From Gymnogyps californianus (taxonomy: Eukaryota > Chordata > Aves > Accipitriformes > Cathartidae): a DNA stretch of 64,000 nucleotides. Position numbers and translations under genes: made by a program. A model generated the notes under the pieces. The model was given only the letters and a program-made list of their open reading frames with translations, did no database searches and was not told where the DNA came from. Where the stretch lies: contig NC_059473.1 in the NCBI RefSeq assembly GCF_018139145.2, positions 9,044,503-9,108,502 of the forward strand. Reading direction: 5' to 3'. Every line of letters starts with the position of its first letter. Position 1 is the stretch's first letter. This document shows positions 50,210 to 61,310 of the stretch, piece by piece.

Positions 50210-51749
50210 AAATAAGGAAATTTTGGGGATCACTCCAGCAAAAATTTACACAGGATTCTCCTCCTTCCAAATAGGATGCACGTTTCTTAATACTTAAACA
50301 TGAACTACATTCCTAGTCTATTACTGTATAGGCAAAACTATCAATCTTCGATTATATAATTGACCAAATTATACTCATATGATACTTGAAAGCTACAGGA
50401 AGAAAATATGGCACAAGGTAGGATCCTGAATCTCAATTTTCCATTCCTCCCAGACCCGGTTATTAAATATATGGCCTTGAATAACTTGTAGAAATCTAAC
50501 TTATTTTTTTGTATGCTTAGTTCAGCTTGTTTTAACATAGTTGTCTGCTGTTGTTTTTCCAGAGAGCAGTCAGAAAAGCCATCCTTTCTCAGTGAGAGTA
50601 GATTCACAGTGTCAGTCAAATGCCCCCAATCTGAGCTAGTCTTTATTTATAGTATTCTATCTGCTTTTTCATTCTGTCAGCCCTCAGTGTGTCAGCTGGG
50701 TATCAAACTGCTGATTTAATAGAAAAACTGTAGTAAAAAATACTAGCACAAAGGTGATAAACACCTCCACACAAATTACCCTCAGCACTAGTCACTTAGG
50801 CTTTGTGAGAAACAGTGCACTGAAATGTTCCTGAAATAACCTTACTCTGCCTTCAGCTTTTTAAAAATAGCCCCCAAAACATGCATAAACATCAGATGCT
50901 GTGAAACAGACCTCCCCTGCTAACTGTTTGTAGCTCTAATTAACAGATTTACACAGTTAGGGAATTTCAATGCCTGCTAGTATTATCTGTATTGTTTATA
51001 AATGTATGTTGTCAGATGTATATCGATAAACCTTTTCCTCCTAGTATTAGCATTTCTCCTTTTTCATCTGCTATGACAGAGGTGGAAGTTTTCATTATTG
51101 TGGCTGTTAGATTTGTTACAACAGACTGAGCCGTAATGTTTCAGGGCAAATACATTACGTTTAACGATAACTGGTGGTGTGCCTGCATACAAACACCAGA
51201 ATAGAGCTCTTGTAGTATCAAGATGATGGGGAATCCTTCAGGAAACTAATTTATCTTTTTCAAAGATGCAATCCACTGAACATGCAGAGCAGAGCAATGG
51301 CCTTTATCATTCCTCTTCCCCCTTGCAGAAGTACATATTTCACAAGAAGTCAGAGAGAGACTGTCTTGGCATGTCTGTAAACGTGTGGGTGGGGCCCATG
51401 CACAGTGTCTAAAGGACGGATGAAAGATGCTTGAGTATCCCTGCCTTGGGCTTGACATTGGTGACCAGGCAAAGCTGGCTTTCTGTGTCTTACCGGTGAC
51501 AGTGACTTTGCTTCTAGAGAATATCTGAGCCAGAAGCATGGTACCAAGAGCAACGGAGTCTGCAGCATCTCCAGTCCCAGTGCTGGTGGTCTGTCACCAT
51601 AGTTATGTTTATGGTTCCTTTTATCTGTCCTGCAGGTTACAGGTGGTTCTTTTTGTTTGGGCCCACAGGTTACCCTTGGGGTTTGCCCAAGGTTTGAGCT
51701 TTTCCTTGCAAGAAACAATTTGAAATTCTTACACTGTCTCTTGTCTCAA

Positions 51750-51775
51750 GGAGCTTGATCTTGAAATCAAGCTCC
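51750..51775. repeat. 10-bp perfect inverted repeat (hairpin)
   Basis: GGAGCTTGAT at 51,750-51,759 and its exact reverse complement ATCAAGCTCC at 51,766-51,775 enclose a 6-base loop. Outside an internal loop, TCTTG on the left can pair with CAAGA on the right, so an RNA hairpin of about 50 bases can form. Confidence 0.75.
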
Positions 51776-53917
51776 AAGTATTGCAAGATACACAGTGAAA
51801 ACCCCAAAGCCTGCAGTGGCAAGTGAGTAGCTTTTGTATGTCCTTTCGTATTTATATCAGCTTTGTTAACTGTAACCATCTGTTTCCCAGAATCCCGAAT
51901 TTACATAAGTACGTTTTTCCTCCTTCCCTTTTAACCCAAGTTCATACTGTACTCAAGATCCTTTTTTCCTTCCAAGTTTTCTAGCCTTATTTCTATGCAA
52001 TGTTGTGGCTAGATGTAGATTCATACATTTCGGTATGTAGTAGGATTCTCTAGCTTCCTTAACCTGTGTACCATGACAAATCCGGCCCTTGCGCTGAGTT
52101 TCTTCAATGCTGCAAAATTCAGATCTGATCAGCTAATGGGTAGTTTAATGCACCCAGTGGTGCAGAAGATTTTTGGTTATTGAAGTCAAGCCAAACTAGC
52201 GCAGAATGCATTATTTAATAGCTTTAAATAAACTATTTAATAGTTTGTCGCCTCAGTCTGTGATGGACTATCTGGTGTCACCTTGCTGTCCCAGGAGACA
52301 GGTCAGCTAAGACCTTTTCCTCTCTCTTATCCTCTGTCTGAAGGAATGGCTGAAGGCTGCAAGCCTAGCCCAAGCGTGCTGTTCTCAGAGTGGTACTGCA
52401 GAAGCCGTGGATGTGTGAGGGTACCCAAAACTCCTGTAACGTTGTATAATCGTTGCTCATTCCTTTGCTGTCGTTCAGAGGCTCTTAGTCTCTCGCAATG
52501 CTGACGTACACCCCCTGGGAGCCAGTGTCATACTGCTCAAACTCTTTCCCTTGTGCCTTGTCACTGAACAGCCAGCCCAGTAAAGGCTTTCGATCACTGT
52601 CGCTTTGGCTTGGGCTTAGAGGTTGAAAGCCTCTGCTCTCTATTGATTTATTTGTATAATAGCAGCAGGGATGAAATAAAGACCCGCTTTTCCATTTGCC
52701 CTTCTCACAGCTTCTTGCAGCTCAGCAGGAGTTGGTGGGATGTGGACTACCTGTTCTCAGTCCAGCTCCTCCCTGGAGTGGTGCTGCAGTGAATGCCCTT
52801 CTTGCACTGCCCCTGCTACAGCCAGCCGTAATAGCAGCGAGTCCCTGACACGCTCAGCAAATGATGTCTTTAACCTTTCAAAGCTGATGTAAAGAGCTGT
52901 CAAGAGGAAACCATTTTGCAGCATTCTGTCGTGATTTTTATTGGTCCAGCAAAACCATAGGACTTCATCTTTGAAAGCCACCTAGTAGTGTTTGTTTACC
53001 TGTTTGCCTCTGTACTGACACAGTGGTCCCCCAGAACACTTACCAAAGGCAAGAGACAGCCCCTGCAACAACTAAACTAGACAAAAGTAGCATTGTTCTC
53101 CTCTAACACCTGAAAAATCCATACAGGGAGAATAAGCTACTAATCCAGGTGCTATGCATCTGCCAGAACCAGAGCTCAAACACAGACTTATTCTTTTTTG
53201 ACGTCTGGGCTAATGTCTACTAAAAGATATACTCTCTTTTTAGGTTATGTAATGGATTGCATGAACCTGCTGACATTCTTTCTAGCTTGCATTATTGAGA
53301 GGTGATGAATTAAGAGGAATATCCCTACAAACCCATTTATTTTGGTTAAGGTTTTAAATTGAGATACTGTCAGTAAAATATAGATATATTTTCTAATTTT
53401 TTTAACTTCCTTTCTACAAGCGGCTGCACCAGCCCCGAGCATTTTAAGACACAGCCTGTATTTGGCTGTCACATAACAGGACTTCCCTCTAAGAACTGAA
53501 ATGATGCTCGTGTTTTGCTTACAAGCTGATCAGAACTGCAGCAGACAATGTTTAAAAATGGCATTTATTATGACGTCTTGCTAAACAGCAGATGTGTTTT
53601 TGCTCAAGCATGTAAATGTCAAGGAGCAGAGCACCTAGCAACCAGTTTGCAAGATATTTTCAGCATGCAAAGAAGGTTTGTGGAGCCTGTTGGCAGATGT
53701 ACTTTCCTTAGTGCTCAATAACTGTCCCAGCTGCAGCCTCAGGTAGATAGGCTGTAGTCTTCACCATTTTTTAATAAGCAATCCACCTAAGGAAAGAATA
53801 TTGCAGCATAAGTGTGCTCCAACCAGATGTTTTCTACTAGCCCAGGTCTCTGAAACCAGTCCAGAGACCTTTTATGCAGGGAGGGTGGTAGGCTAACAAC
53901 CTTTCAATACTAAATCC
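51776..53917. other. anonymous non-coding stretch, no gene seen
   Basis: No exon, RNA gene or transposon is recognised. A consensus-like donor (CAA|gtgagtag) lies near 51,822, downstream of the 51.75 kb hairpin. Frames at 52.28-52.98 kb are short and lack domains. Confidence 0.5.
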
Positions 53918-54165
53918 TCATATCATAAGATGAGAGAAGGCCTGATGGTCATCCAGTCCATTCTTCTTTCCAAAGGCAGGATTTGTCACCCCTGACAAGA
54001 GTTTCTTTTGAAAAATCTTCCTGTGATGGAGATCCTGCCTTTTCTCTGAGCAGTCAGTTAGAAGAATCACTATCCTTATTGGTAGGGAGACATTTGGTTC
54101 TCCCTTTCTTCATAACCAACCTGAATTTTCCTTTGTGTAGACTTGAGCCTAATCGTTCTGTCTTC
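53918..54165 (-). mobile_element. ancient CR1 relic, 3' portion
   Basis: An old, strongly diverged CR1 copy in minus orientation. Antisense landmarks in order are atcataagatgagagaagg, gtcatccagtccattc, aaaggcaggat, cccctgacaagagttt, gtgatggagatcc, cagttagaagaatc and aaccaacctgaattttcc, ending near taatcgttctgtcttct. The order matches the 3' region of the older CR1 families shared with turtles and crocodilians, not the recent avian ones. No frame is preserved. It probably predates the LTRs in this window by a wide margin. Confidence 0.78.
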
Positions 54166-57100
54166 TACTTACCATGGGTGTGGAGTACACATAGGACTGC
54201 AAGAGCTGCTCTTGTGTCCAGAGCAAAGGTCTGTCTAACACCACAATCTGCCTCCAACAGCAGTTACAGCAAGATGCCTGAGGAAGAGTACAAACAGGAT
54301 AAGCATATGTGATGCTATCATCTTAGAAAAGCATGGCCAGATCCATTTTTGCTCACAGGATTTTCTGAGCCTGTTGTGGCTTCTCTACTTAGTCGCTTGC
54401 AGTGGATTGCTCTTCCAAGTTCTCCATTTGATTCTTTCTCCCCTTGTGACAGTTTTTTCTATTTTTGAGTGCTTTTACATCTTGTCCTTTTTCAGCAGAT
54501 ACCTCTTTAGACTGCACATTCATTTCATCTTTTCTCTAGGTCATGTCTTCTAGACTTGTGTTCAGTTTCTAATTGATCTCTGCCTTTCTTATGGCATAGT
54601 TTCTTACACTGGCGATATTACATCAGCCAAGCCTTCACCCATGCTGAATATGTACCTTCTTTATGTCCCAGTTATATCTTATTGATCTCATTAACATGCT
54701 GTGTTTTCTGGGAAGCATGTTCTGTTACAGATAGCATAATCAGGATTTTTGGCTGTGATTTAAACAGGATCTGTGACTTGCTTTTAGGAGATGCTTCTGT
54801 TCTTATTGAACTAAATGGGACATGAGGGCACTCGCTCTTCAGATGGCTATGTTTGAAATCTGTAACCATGGAGAATATTTATACATCTCCCTCTGCATCT
54901 GAGACCCGTTCTAATTCTCACTGAGGTTATTGTTAGCAAGCCCTGATAATGCTTGCAGTAGTCTTAACTTATACTGAAAATGACCTTTTCTTTTGGACTA
55001 GGCAAAAGGTTTTTCCTAGCCACAAATTCCAGCCTGTCCCTGCAAGTTTGGAAGGGATGCTCTTCTCTTCCTTATGTAAAAAGAAGAGCTCATGCTTCCC
55101 CACCCTGCTGTCAACTAAGTGGTGTGTTCCCCGCAAGTGGTGTGTCCAACACGGGTGTCAATATAAGACAGTGCATTGCAATGCATTTAGTGTTGTGGCT
55201 AAAACAGGAGAAGGTAATCTATAAAACCCCACCTCCTCTTCATGTTTTTATGTTTTGTTGTGCGGGACATTCTGTGAGTCTCCAGATGAGTGAATGATTA
55301 TATACATAACAATACTTCGATGTCTAACTCCTGCTTAGTTTCTTAAGCTTCCGTTGAGTAGATATGTTAGACTTCTGTGTCGTAATGGATAGAGCCTTGA
55401 CACTATTAGACAAGCTGCAATCATATGAGGGCTAATGCTGAAAATCATACTTGCTCATGGATGCTGGCCAAATAAAGAGTGGAAGGGGAAAGGCAAATGA
55501 CTGCAACATTCAAAGAAAGGTAAGTCTGGCTGAGTTCAAGGGAGCCCAAATAGGTGTGTGGGGCTGTTTCCCCTTTCTCCAAAGGACTTCTGCTGTTCTT
55601 TGCAGGAGTATTGAGAAGCTACACACAAAAGTCTGTGGCTCTCAGTGGTGCAATGATGGGAAGGATGGAGTGACGTAGATAATAGACAACAGAAAATGGG
55701 CTCAATCTGGGATGTTACGGTGTGCTCTGTCTTTGTCATTGAGACTATGTGAGATGTGAATGAGTCAATAGGGTTACTCTGATCTCTGAGTGTTGTTCAG
55801 GATTGGGACAGTGTTCAGTATCTCCAAGGACAGATATTTCACTGAATATCTGTGTGACTGAGAAAGCTTTGCCTCAGAGGAATGTAGTGAGGTGAAAGCA
55901 GTCGGAGCCAGGTGTCCTTGTTCTAAGTGGCTGCATAATTTAGTGGTTTGTTGCCTGTGCTGCTTTCTCAACAGCTGGCTGGTTTAAGGTGATATTTTTG
56001 TTTAGAGCTGTGTACAGATTGTCTGGTCTTATGTATCTCAGAGATTTTTTTTTTTTAAAGGACTACATTTATAGAAGAAAAAAAAAACGCTGCTTCCTCT
56101 TCAACCCCCTTCTTCCCCCTGCCCAAATGAAATCAGCAGTCAGAAAACTCTGACTTGGTTGCACTTAGAAAACATTGGCATTGTTCTGAATGCTGACAAA
56201 ATCTTGTTTCTCAGCGAGCTGCAGCATTTTCCTTCCCTGTTACAAATCAGTTGGTAGGAAGGGGGGTAATACATGTGACAGTTTTGTGGGTCTTGGTCTT
56301 CAAGTACTCTATCCTGGCTCTTACAGCTGTCCCCTCAGCTGAGGGTCTGTCCCGGACATCAGAAACTCTTTATCACCACTCCTTTCAATCCCAATCTTAG
56401 TAGCTTTCACTTGCAGAGCGGTTGCCCTGACATGGCAAAGATCATGAGCTGTATTTTTCAGATGCTGTTACTGCATAGCAGCTGAGTTGGCCAATGTATC
56501 TTTAATTTCCTTTTGGCATCCAGCCTGAGGGAACATGCAATGAGCAATTTCCTCAAACATAGTATCAGTAGGAAATTCATATTGTTCTGAGCCAGCTACG
56601 TGATCTAAGCAGGGGACAGTATGATTTTGGGCTTTGATGCTCTGAAACAGAAACTGGAATACAAAATCATCCTCAGTACTTGAATGTCTGTTCTTCCCCA
56701 GGGGACATTTCAAGTGATACAACTGATTCCTTATTCTGACGTTTTCTTAGAATTTCCTTATACTGTAGCTATCAGTATGTTGTTTACAGAGTACTGTATA
56801 GTCTACCAAACCTGTGCAAATATTTTACTTCATGGTAAGGAGAGACAATTTAGAAAACAAAACCAAACCAGGCAGGATGGTATTATATTTTTGAGTGTTT
56901 AGAATAAGCTCCTCCATTATTAATTGACCTCCTTAGTTTCTAATCCGGATCTCTATAAAACCACACCTATTTTTTCAACATTTACTTCACCTGTCACTAA
57001 ATTTTAGTGTTCTTATCTGGTTCTTATCTTTACCTCTATCTTCCCAGTTGCTAGATGTTTCAAAACCATTCCTCACCCTCAGTTCTTCCCATTGAGCTCT

Positions 57101-58314
57101 TTTTATGTGATGGAAAGCTGCATATGCATTACTTGTGATGCCTTGGATAGATTTTTCAAGATTTCTCCTGAGCTAAAGATTTTTGTATAACCTGCCACTC
57201 CACCTGCATAACTGTATTTCATAGTTCCCGTGGAATTTTTTTGTCTGATACCTGTTACTATTGTATTGCCACACTCTGTGAGTTCAAATATAGGGCTTCC
57301 TTTCCTGTAAGGAGTTTGCAGTAACTGCTACAGCAACTTAGCTGTTGTTCTAACCTCCTCCATCCATTTCTATCCTTTCAGGTCAGATTTTTGGGGCTGA
57401 GACTTGCTGCCCACGTGAATTCTTGAACCCATTATGTGTCAGGGACAGGAATGCAGGTCCTTATGATAAAAAATGAATTATCACTTTGCTGGTTTCATCT
57501 GATTTCTCTTTTCGTGACTGGCAGGTGCTCAGTACGTCAGTCCTCAGTCCTTCTCAGCTGGAGTATTTTGACTGTCTGTAATGCACAGGATGTTTCGGAT
57601 ACAGAGGCTTCAGTGTAGATTACTTGTTTCTTCTTCCACCTGTCTTTCTTTTTCCTCCCCTGGTGGGTTCACTTTGGTGGCAGTTTCTTGGGGATTTTCT
57701 GCTCCTTTGTCATTGCTTAGGCACCCACCTAGCTTTGAGTTAGGACAAGTTTCATTGTCTTTGCTTGCTTTGCATAAATGCACTTTGCTTTTCTTCATGA
57801 TCAGCCTTGATCATTACAGTCTCCCTCCTTTATGACTCCCTCTGCTCTGCTCTTATCATATGTTAGTTCAGATGGTGCCTTCAGTTCCTGTTTTTTGAAA
57901 CAATTTTCTGAAGTCTTGTTTGGCTTCCCAAGGCATCTGGCATTTGCAGTTACACAGTGATTGTAAGTGTGTGTGGATGTTGCAGTCTGTCGTCCTTTTT
58001 CCCTGATGATTTTCGAGTCAATCAACTTCAGCTACATTTGATGGAAGTAGTGGAGGAACTGGACATCTACAAAGAACGTGTTGTTGGTGTGTTGCCTGCA
58101 GACATGGAAACCGGCTCATGGCAGATATTTTTGTTCCTTCTTGATCTTGATTCAGGAGCACAGGTCATGCTTGCCTATCTAGTGTTTGTTATCTCTTCTC
58201 CTGCGTTATTTTACTTTCTAGGAACTTATTAATGTCGCTTTCTTGAAGGAGAAACTGTTAGAGCGCTCTCTTTGCTGCTTTCTTCATCTTTGCTCATAAA
58301 TGGCTGACTTACAG
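54166..58314. other. anonymous, locally T-rich stretch
   Basis: No gene is recognised. From about 56,930 onward the plus strand is clearly T-rich; the line 57,001-57,060 has 31 T and 9 A. A minus-strand frame (56,468-56,722) and a plus-strand ATG segment ending in a consensus donor (55,457-55,519) are listed as findings. Homopolymers are T12-13 near 56,045 and A10 near 56,080. Confidence 0.5.
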
Positions 58315-58396
58315 ATCCTTCTCTATTTGCCAATGGATTATACACTTTGAAGATGTTCACCAAGCCCACTTGTGCAAAGCCTCCATAGAGAGAAAG
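58315..58396 (+). other. candidate protein-coding exon, unrecognised
   Basis: The segment is bounded by an acceptor (ctttcttcatctttgctc, then gacttacag ending at 58,314, with no AG between) and a donor AAAG|gtgagc after 58,396. It is 82 bases long. Exactly one frame is open throughout (one leading base, then 27 codons), ending with ...DVHQAHLCKASIERK, while the other two frames contain stops. The peptide matches no family I know. It sits in a T-rich zone, as sense strands of introns often are. Chance splice motifs around a short open frame are common, so confidence is low. Confidence 0.2.
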
Positions 58397-60571
58397 GTGA
58401 GCTTAGAATTATTCTCTAGTAACCTTTAATCTGAATTCAGTGTGACTTATTGTCACCATGCTAGAATCGATCTCTGACAGATGCAGGGGTGCACACTAAG
58501 TTGATGGTCAGTCTGTTCAGCTTCACCTGTACTGTCCCTAGCCTCTACCAGATGTTTCAGATGTATTCTGATGCAAAACTGCGTATTCATAAGTATGTTT
58601 TTAACCTCAGGCTGGTAGGAGTTGACTTAGTCTTTTTATTCCAGAAGTTGTAAATGCAAATCTTTTTGTTCGTGGAAAGTCTTAGTCCTCCGCTGAATTA
58701 AATTGTTTTTCTTGAGTAATTTTATGGTGACTTGTAAAATGAAGTATCATCAAGCCTATATAAATATATTTTTACTTGTAGCAACTGTAAATGTGTTGTC
58801 TTAATTTTTCAACAATGGATTTCTACTTAAGGAAGGTACCTGTTTTACTTTTTCCTCCTTCTTCCTTTGAAACAGCTGACTTGATTCTTCCATACTTATT
58901 TTATATTCTGCGTACATTTCCCAACCCAGAGGTAAACCCACATCTTTCTTTCATATCTTTTTGTAAAATTTTTGCAAGATTAATTAGAATCTTCATGATT
59001 GTCTCTGAATGTTGTATAAGTTTTTTGCGAAGGGATGTCTAAGTTAACCCAGAGCTCAAGGTGGGGCCAGGAACTAACTTATATTCATTCTCTTTCTCCC
59101 ATCATAATAGTTTGAGGTTTTATATTTTGCTTTGTTTTCCTCTCTACCTACAATCAAGCCAGTTTTATTTGAGCGGTTTGGCTGCCCTTGCTTTGTTATG
59201 TTCTCTTATTATTTTGGAAATTGCGCCAGCTATTGTAGTTGTTGTTAATGACTTTGCTTCTTCAAAAGAGAGCACGAACTCAGTAACCGTGCAGACAGGG
59301 CTTCTCTCCATCTAGGATATGGTAGCTACTGACAATAAATGGCAGGCAGGGTGAAAATCAACACAAACAATCCAGCCCCTCTCTTTGGGTTAGAGTTATT
59401 TCAGTAGCTGTGGCACCTCTTCAGGGCAAGGGAAATCCTACCTCCCAGCAGGACCCTAATCACAAGCCATGAGGGAATAGGGAACAATAAGGAGTTTTGT
59501 GCTGCTGACAGTTTCCTTTAAATTCAGCTACTATTTAAGTACAAATATAGAGAGTGGGAAGCACTCTGGTTCAAATTCTCTGAGGAGTGGAGTAATTGTG
59601 TTTGTTTCTGCTCTTGCAACATAGTCAGTTGTGAGCAAACTTGTCAGTTTGCTTGGTTCCCAAGCAGGAATATCACATTGCATGTAACTTTTTTACATAA
59701 CTACTTCTAGTCTACAGAACTTTCTTGTCAAGGGCAACGCATAGTTCTTCCATGGCTTTTGCTATTAATATCATGCTAGATAGGGCGTATGCCTTATCTC
59801 TTTCTCTCAGAATTTCTGGGGTTTGACTTGAACCAGGGAAAAAATACCAGAAAACATAAGTGCCACAAAAATCATTCAGGAAGCGGAAAAGATGAGGCTT
59901 GGGAAGCTTTCGGTCCTTTTTCCAATAGCCCAAACTTTGGACACTCAGTTCAGTCTTTCAACATTTGAGGTTTGCACATCTGCTTGAGCTTGCCAGTCAT
60001 CTTGAATGTTTTAGCATCATGCTATATTACAAAGATGTTGTTTAAAGAAGATTTTGTAAAATGGTATTAGAAAAGGATAGGATTCCATTGAGTCACTAAT
60101 CAGAATTAAATTGATGACTAATGTTTAAACTTTGTTACAAAATTAACTCTAAGCTCCAGGCAATAATTACTCATTATTTGGAATACGATACGGAACTCCA
60201 TTTAATTTGTAGCCCTCAGTGCTGGAGTGTAGTGTTGATTCAAGATCAAAGCCACCCAACATGAGCTAGCTGGAAACCTATCACCCCGGTATATGTCTGT
60301 GGGACAGGGTGAGTGTTTTGTTCGTATCATTATAGCTCTTAACCTAAATTTTTGGTGAAATGGTTAGGAGATTAGGAGGAATGATGGAGAGAGGGTGCCT
60401 CTTTCAACACATCACTGAGCCAAAGCCTACCCTAGCTGAGGTTTGGTGGTTTTCACTTAAATGTATGCAAAGCAATTATTTGTTAGCACTTCAAATGATT
60501 TGTATCCATTTGCTGCCGCCTGCACTTAAGGTAGAGGAGATACACGAGAAGGTGGGAAGAACAGACTGCTC

Positions 60572-60640
60572 ATATATATATATATATAATATAAATATAA
60601 TAAAAATATATAAAAATAAAAAATATATATAATATACATA
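60572..60640. repeat. TA-rich microsatellite
   Basis: A pure TA run (about 60,572-60,588) degenerates into AATATA and AAAATA units. It is typical simple sequence and probably length-variable. Confidence 0.9.
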
Positions 60641-61273
60641 TTGCAAACTGAATGTCAGTGATGGTGTCTGTGCCTTTAACCTCTTAGTTTATTAGTGTAG
60701 CAGCAAGGAAACAAGAGACATCTGCTTTCTCTGATTCAGAAATATCCCTATCACCCACCAACTGTGAGAAACTAGAAGAAAAATAAAAGTGGAAGTGAGG
60801 TCTTGCAGTCTTCAACTCCCAATATATAATAGTAGCAGTGACACTAAGGGATGCCTGGTAGAGCAAGCAGTGGTCTTTTCATTTCAAAGAAACCCAAACT
60901 GGCCCATGCTCTTTTCTCTTTTGCATGGTGCAATATAGTCCTGCTGGAGGTTGTAGTCCTTCCTTCACCTTCCCAGTCAAGTCAGTCTGGAAACTGGGTC
61001 AAAGCTAAGCCTGCCACAGGAGATTTAAGCGTGGAGCTATTTCCTCATGGCATCAAACAACTTTGGTCCAAGCCAGTAAAAAATGGAGAGATAGGAGAGA
61101 GGAGAAGCAATGATTTGCAAATAGCAATATCTCTCACAAAGTGTTACAGTGAGTCAGTATGTTTGACGGCAGTAATAGTCTTAAGCAAAACAGTGGGGAA
61201 TCTCATTCCTCAGCATCACGAAAAATTAGGTGTGTGAATGTTTAAAGTGTATTCTAATGGTGCCCATCACTTC

Positions 61274-61310
61274 ATTGTACACAAGCTATATGCTCTATTG
61301 TACACAAGCT
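61274..61310. repeat. 14-bp direct repeat, 23-bp period
   Basis: ATTGTACACAAGCT lies at 61,274-61,287 and again at 61,297-61,310, with nine bases between. It resembles an imperfect 23-bp tandem duplication. Confidence 0.85.

Larger units (their letters stand above)
45266..51749. other. anonymous non-coding stretch, no gene seen
   Basis: It holds a T/G-rich simple patch at 49,245-49,300, T14 at 49,885-49,898 and short direct repeats at 50,071-50,094 and 50,185-50,209. A strong isolated acceptor at about 46,865-46,889 (tttcccctccccttcctttcag) is followed by a poly-A hexamer AATAAA at 47,811. A terminal exon between them is possible but unproven. Nothing else is recognised. Confidence 0.5.

Noticed and set aside
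60572..60640. CRISPR-like or origin-like AT repeats
   Set aside because: No regular repeat-spacer structure. It is a plain TA microsatellite in a vertebrate genome.
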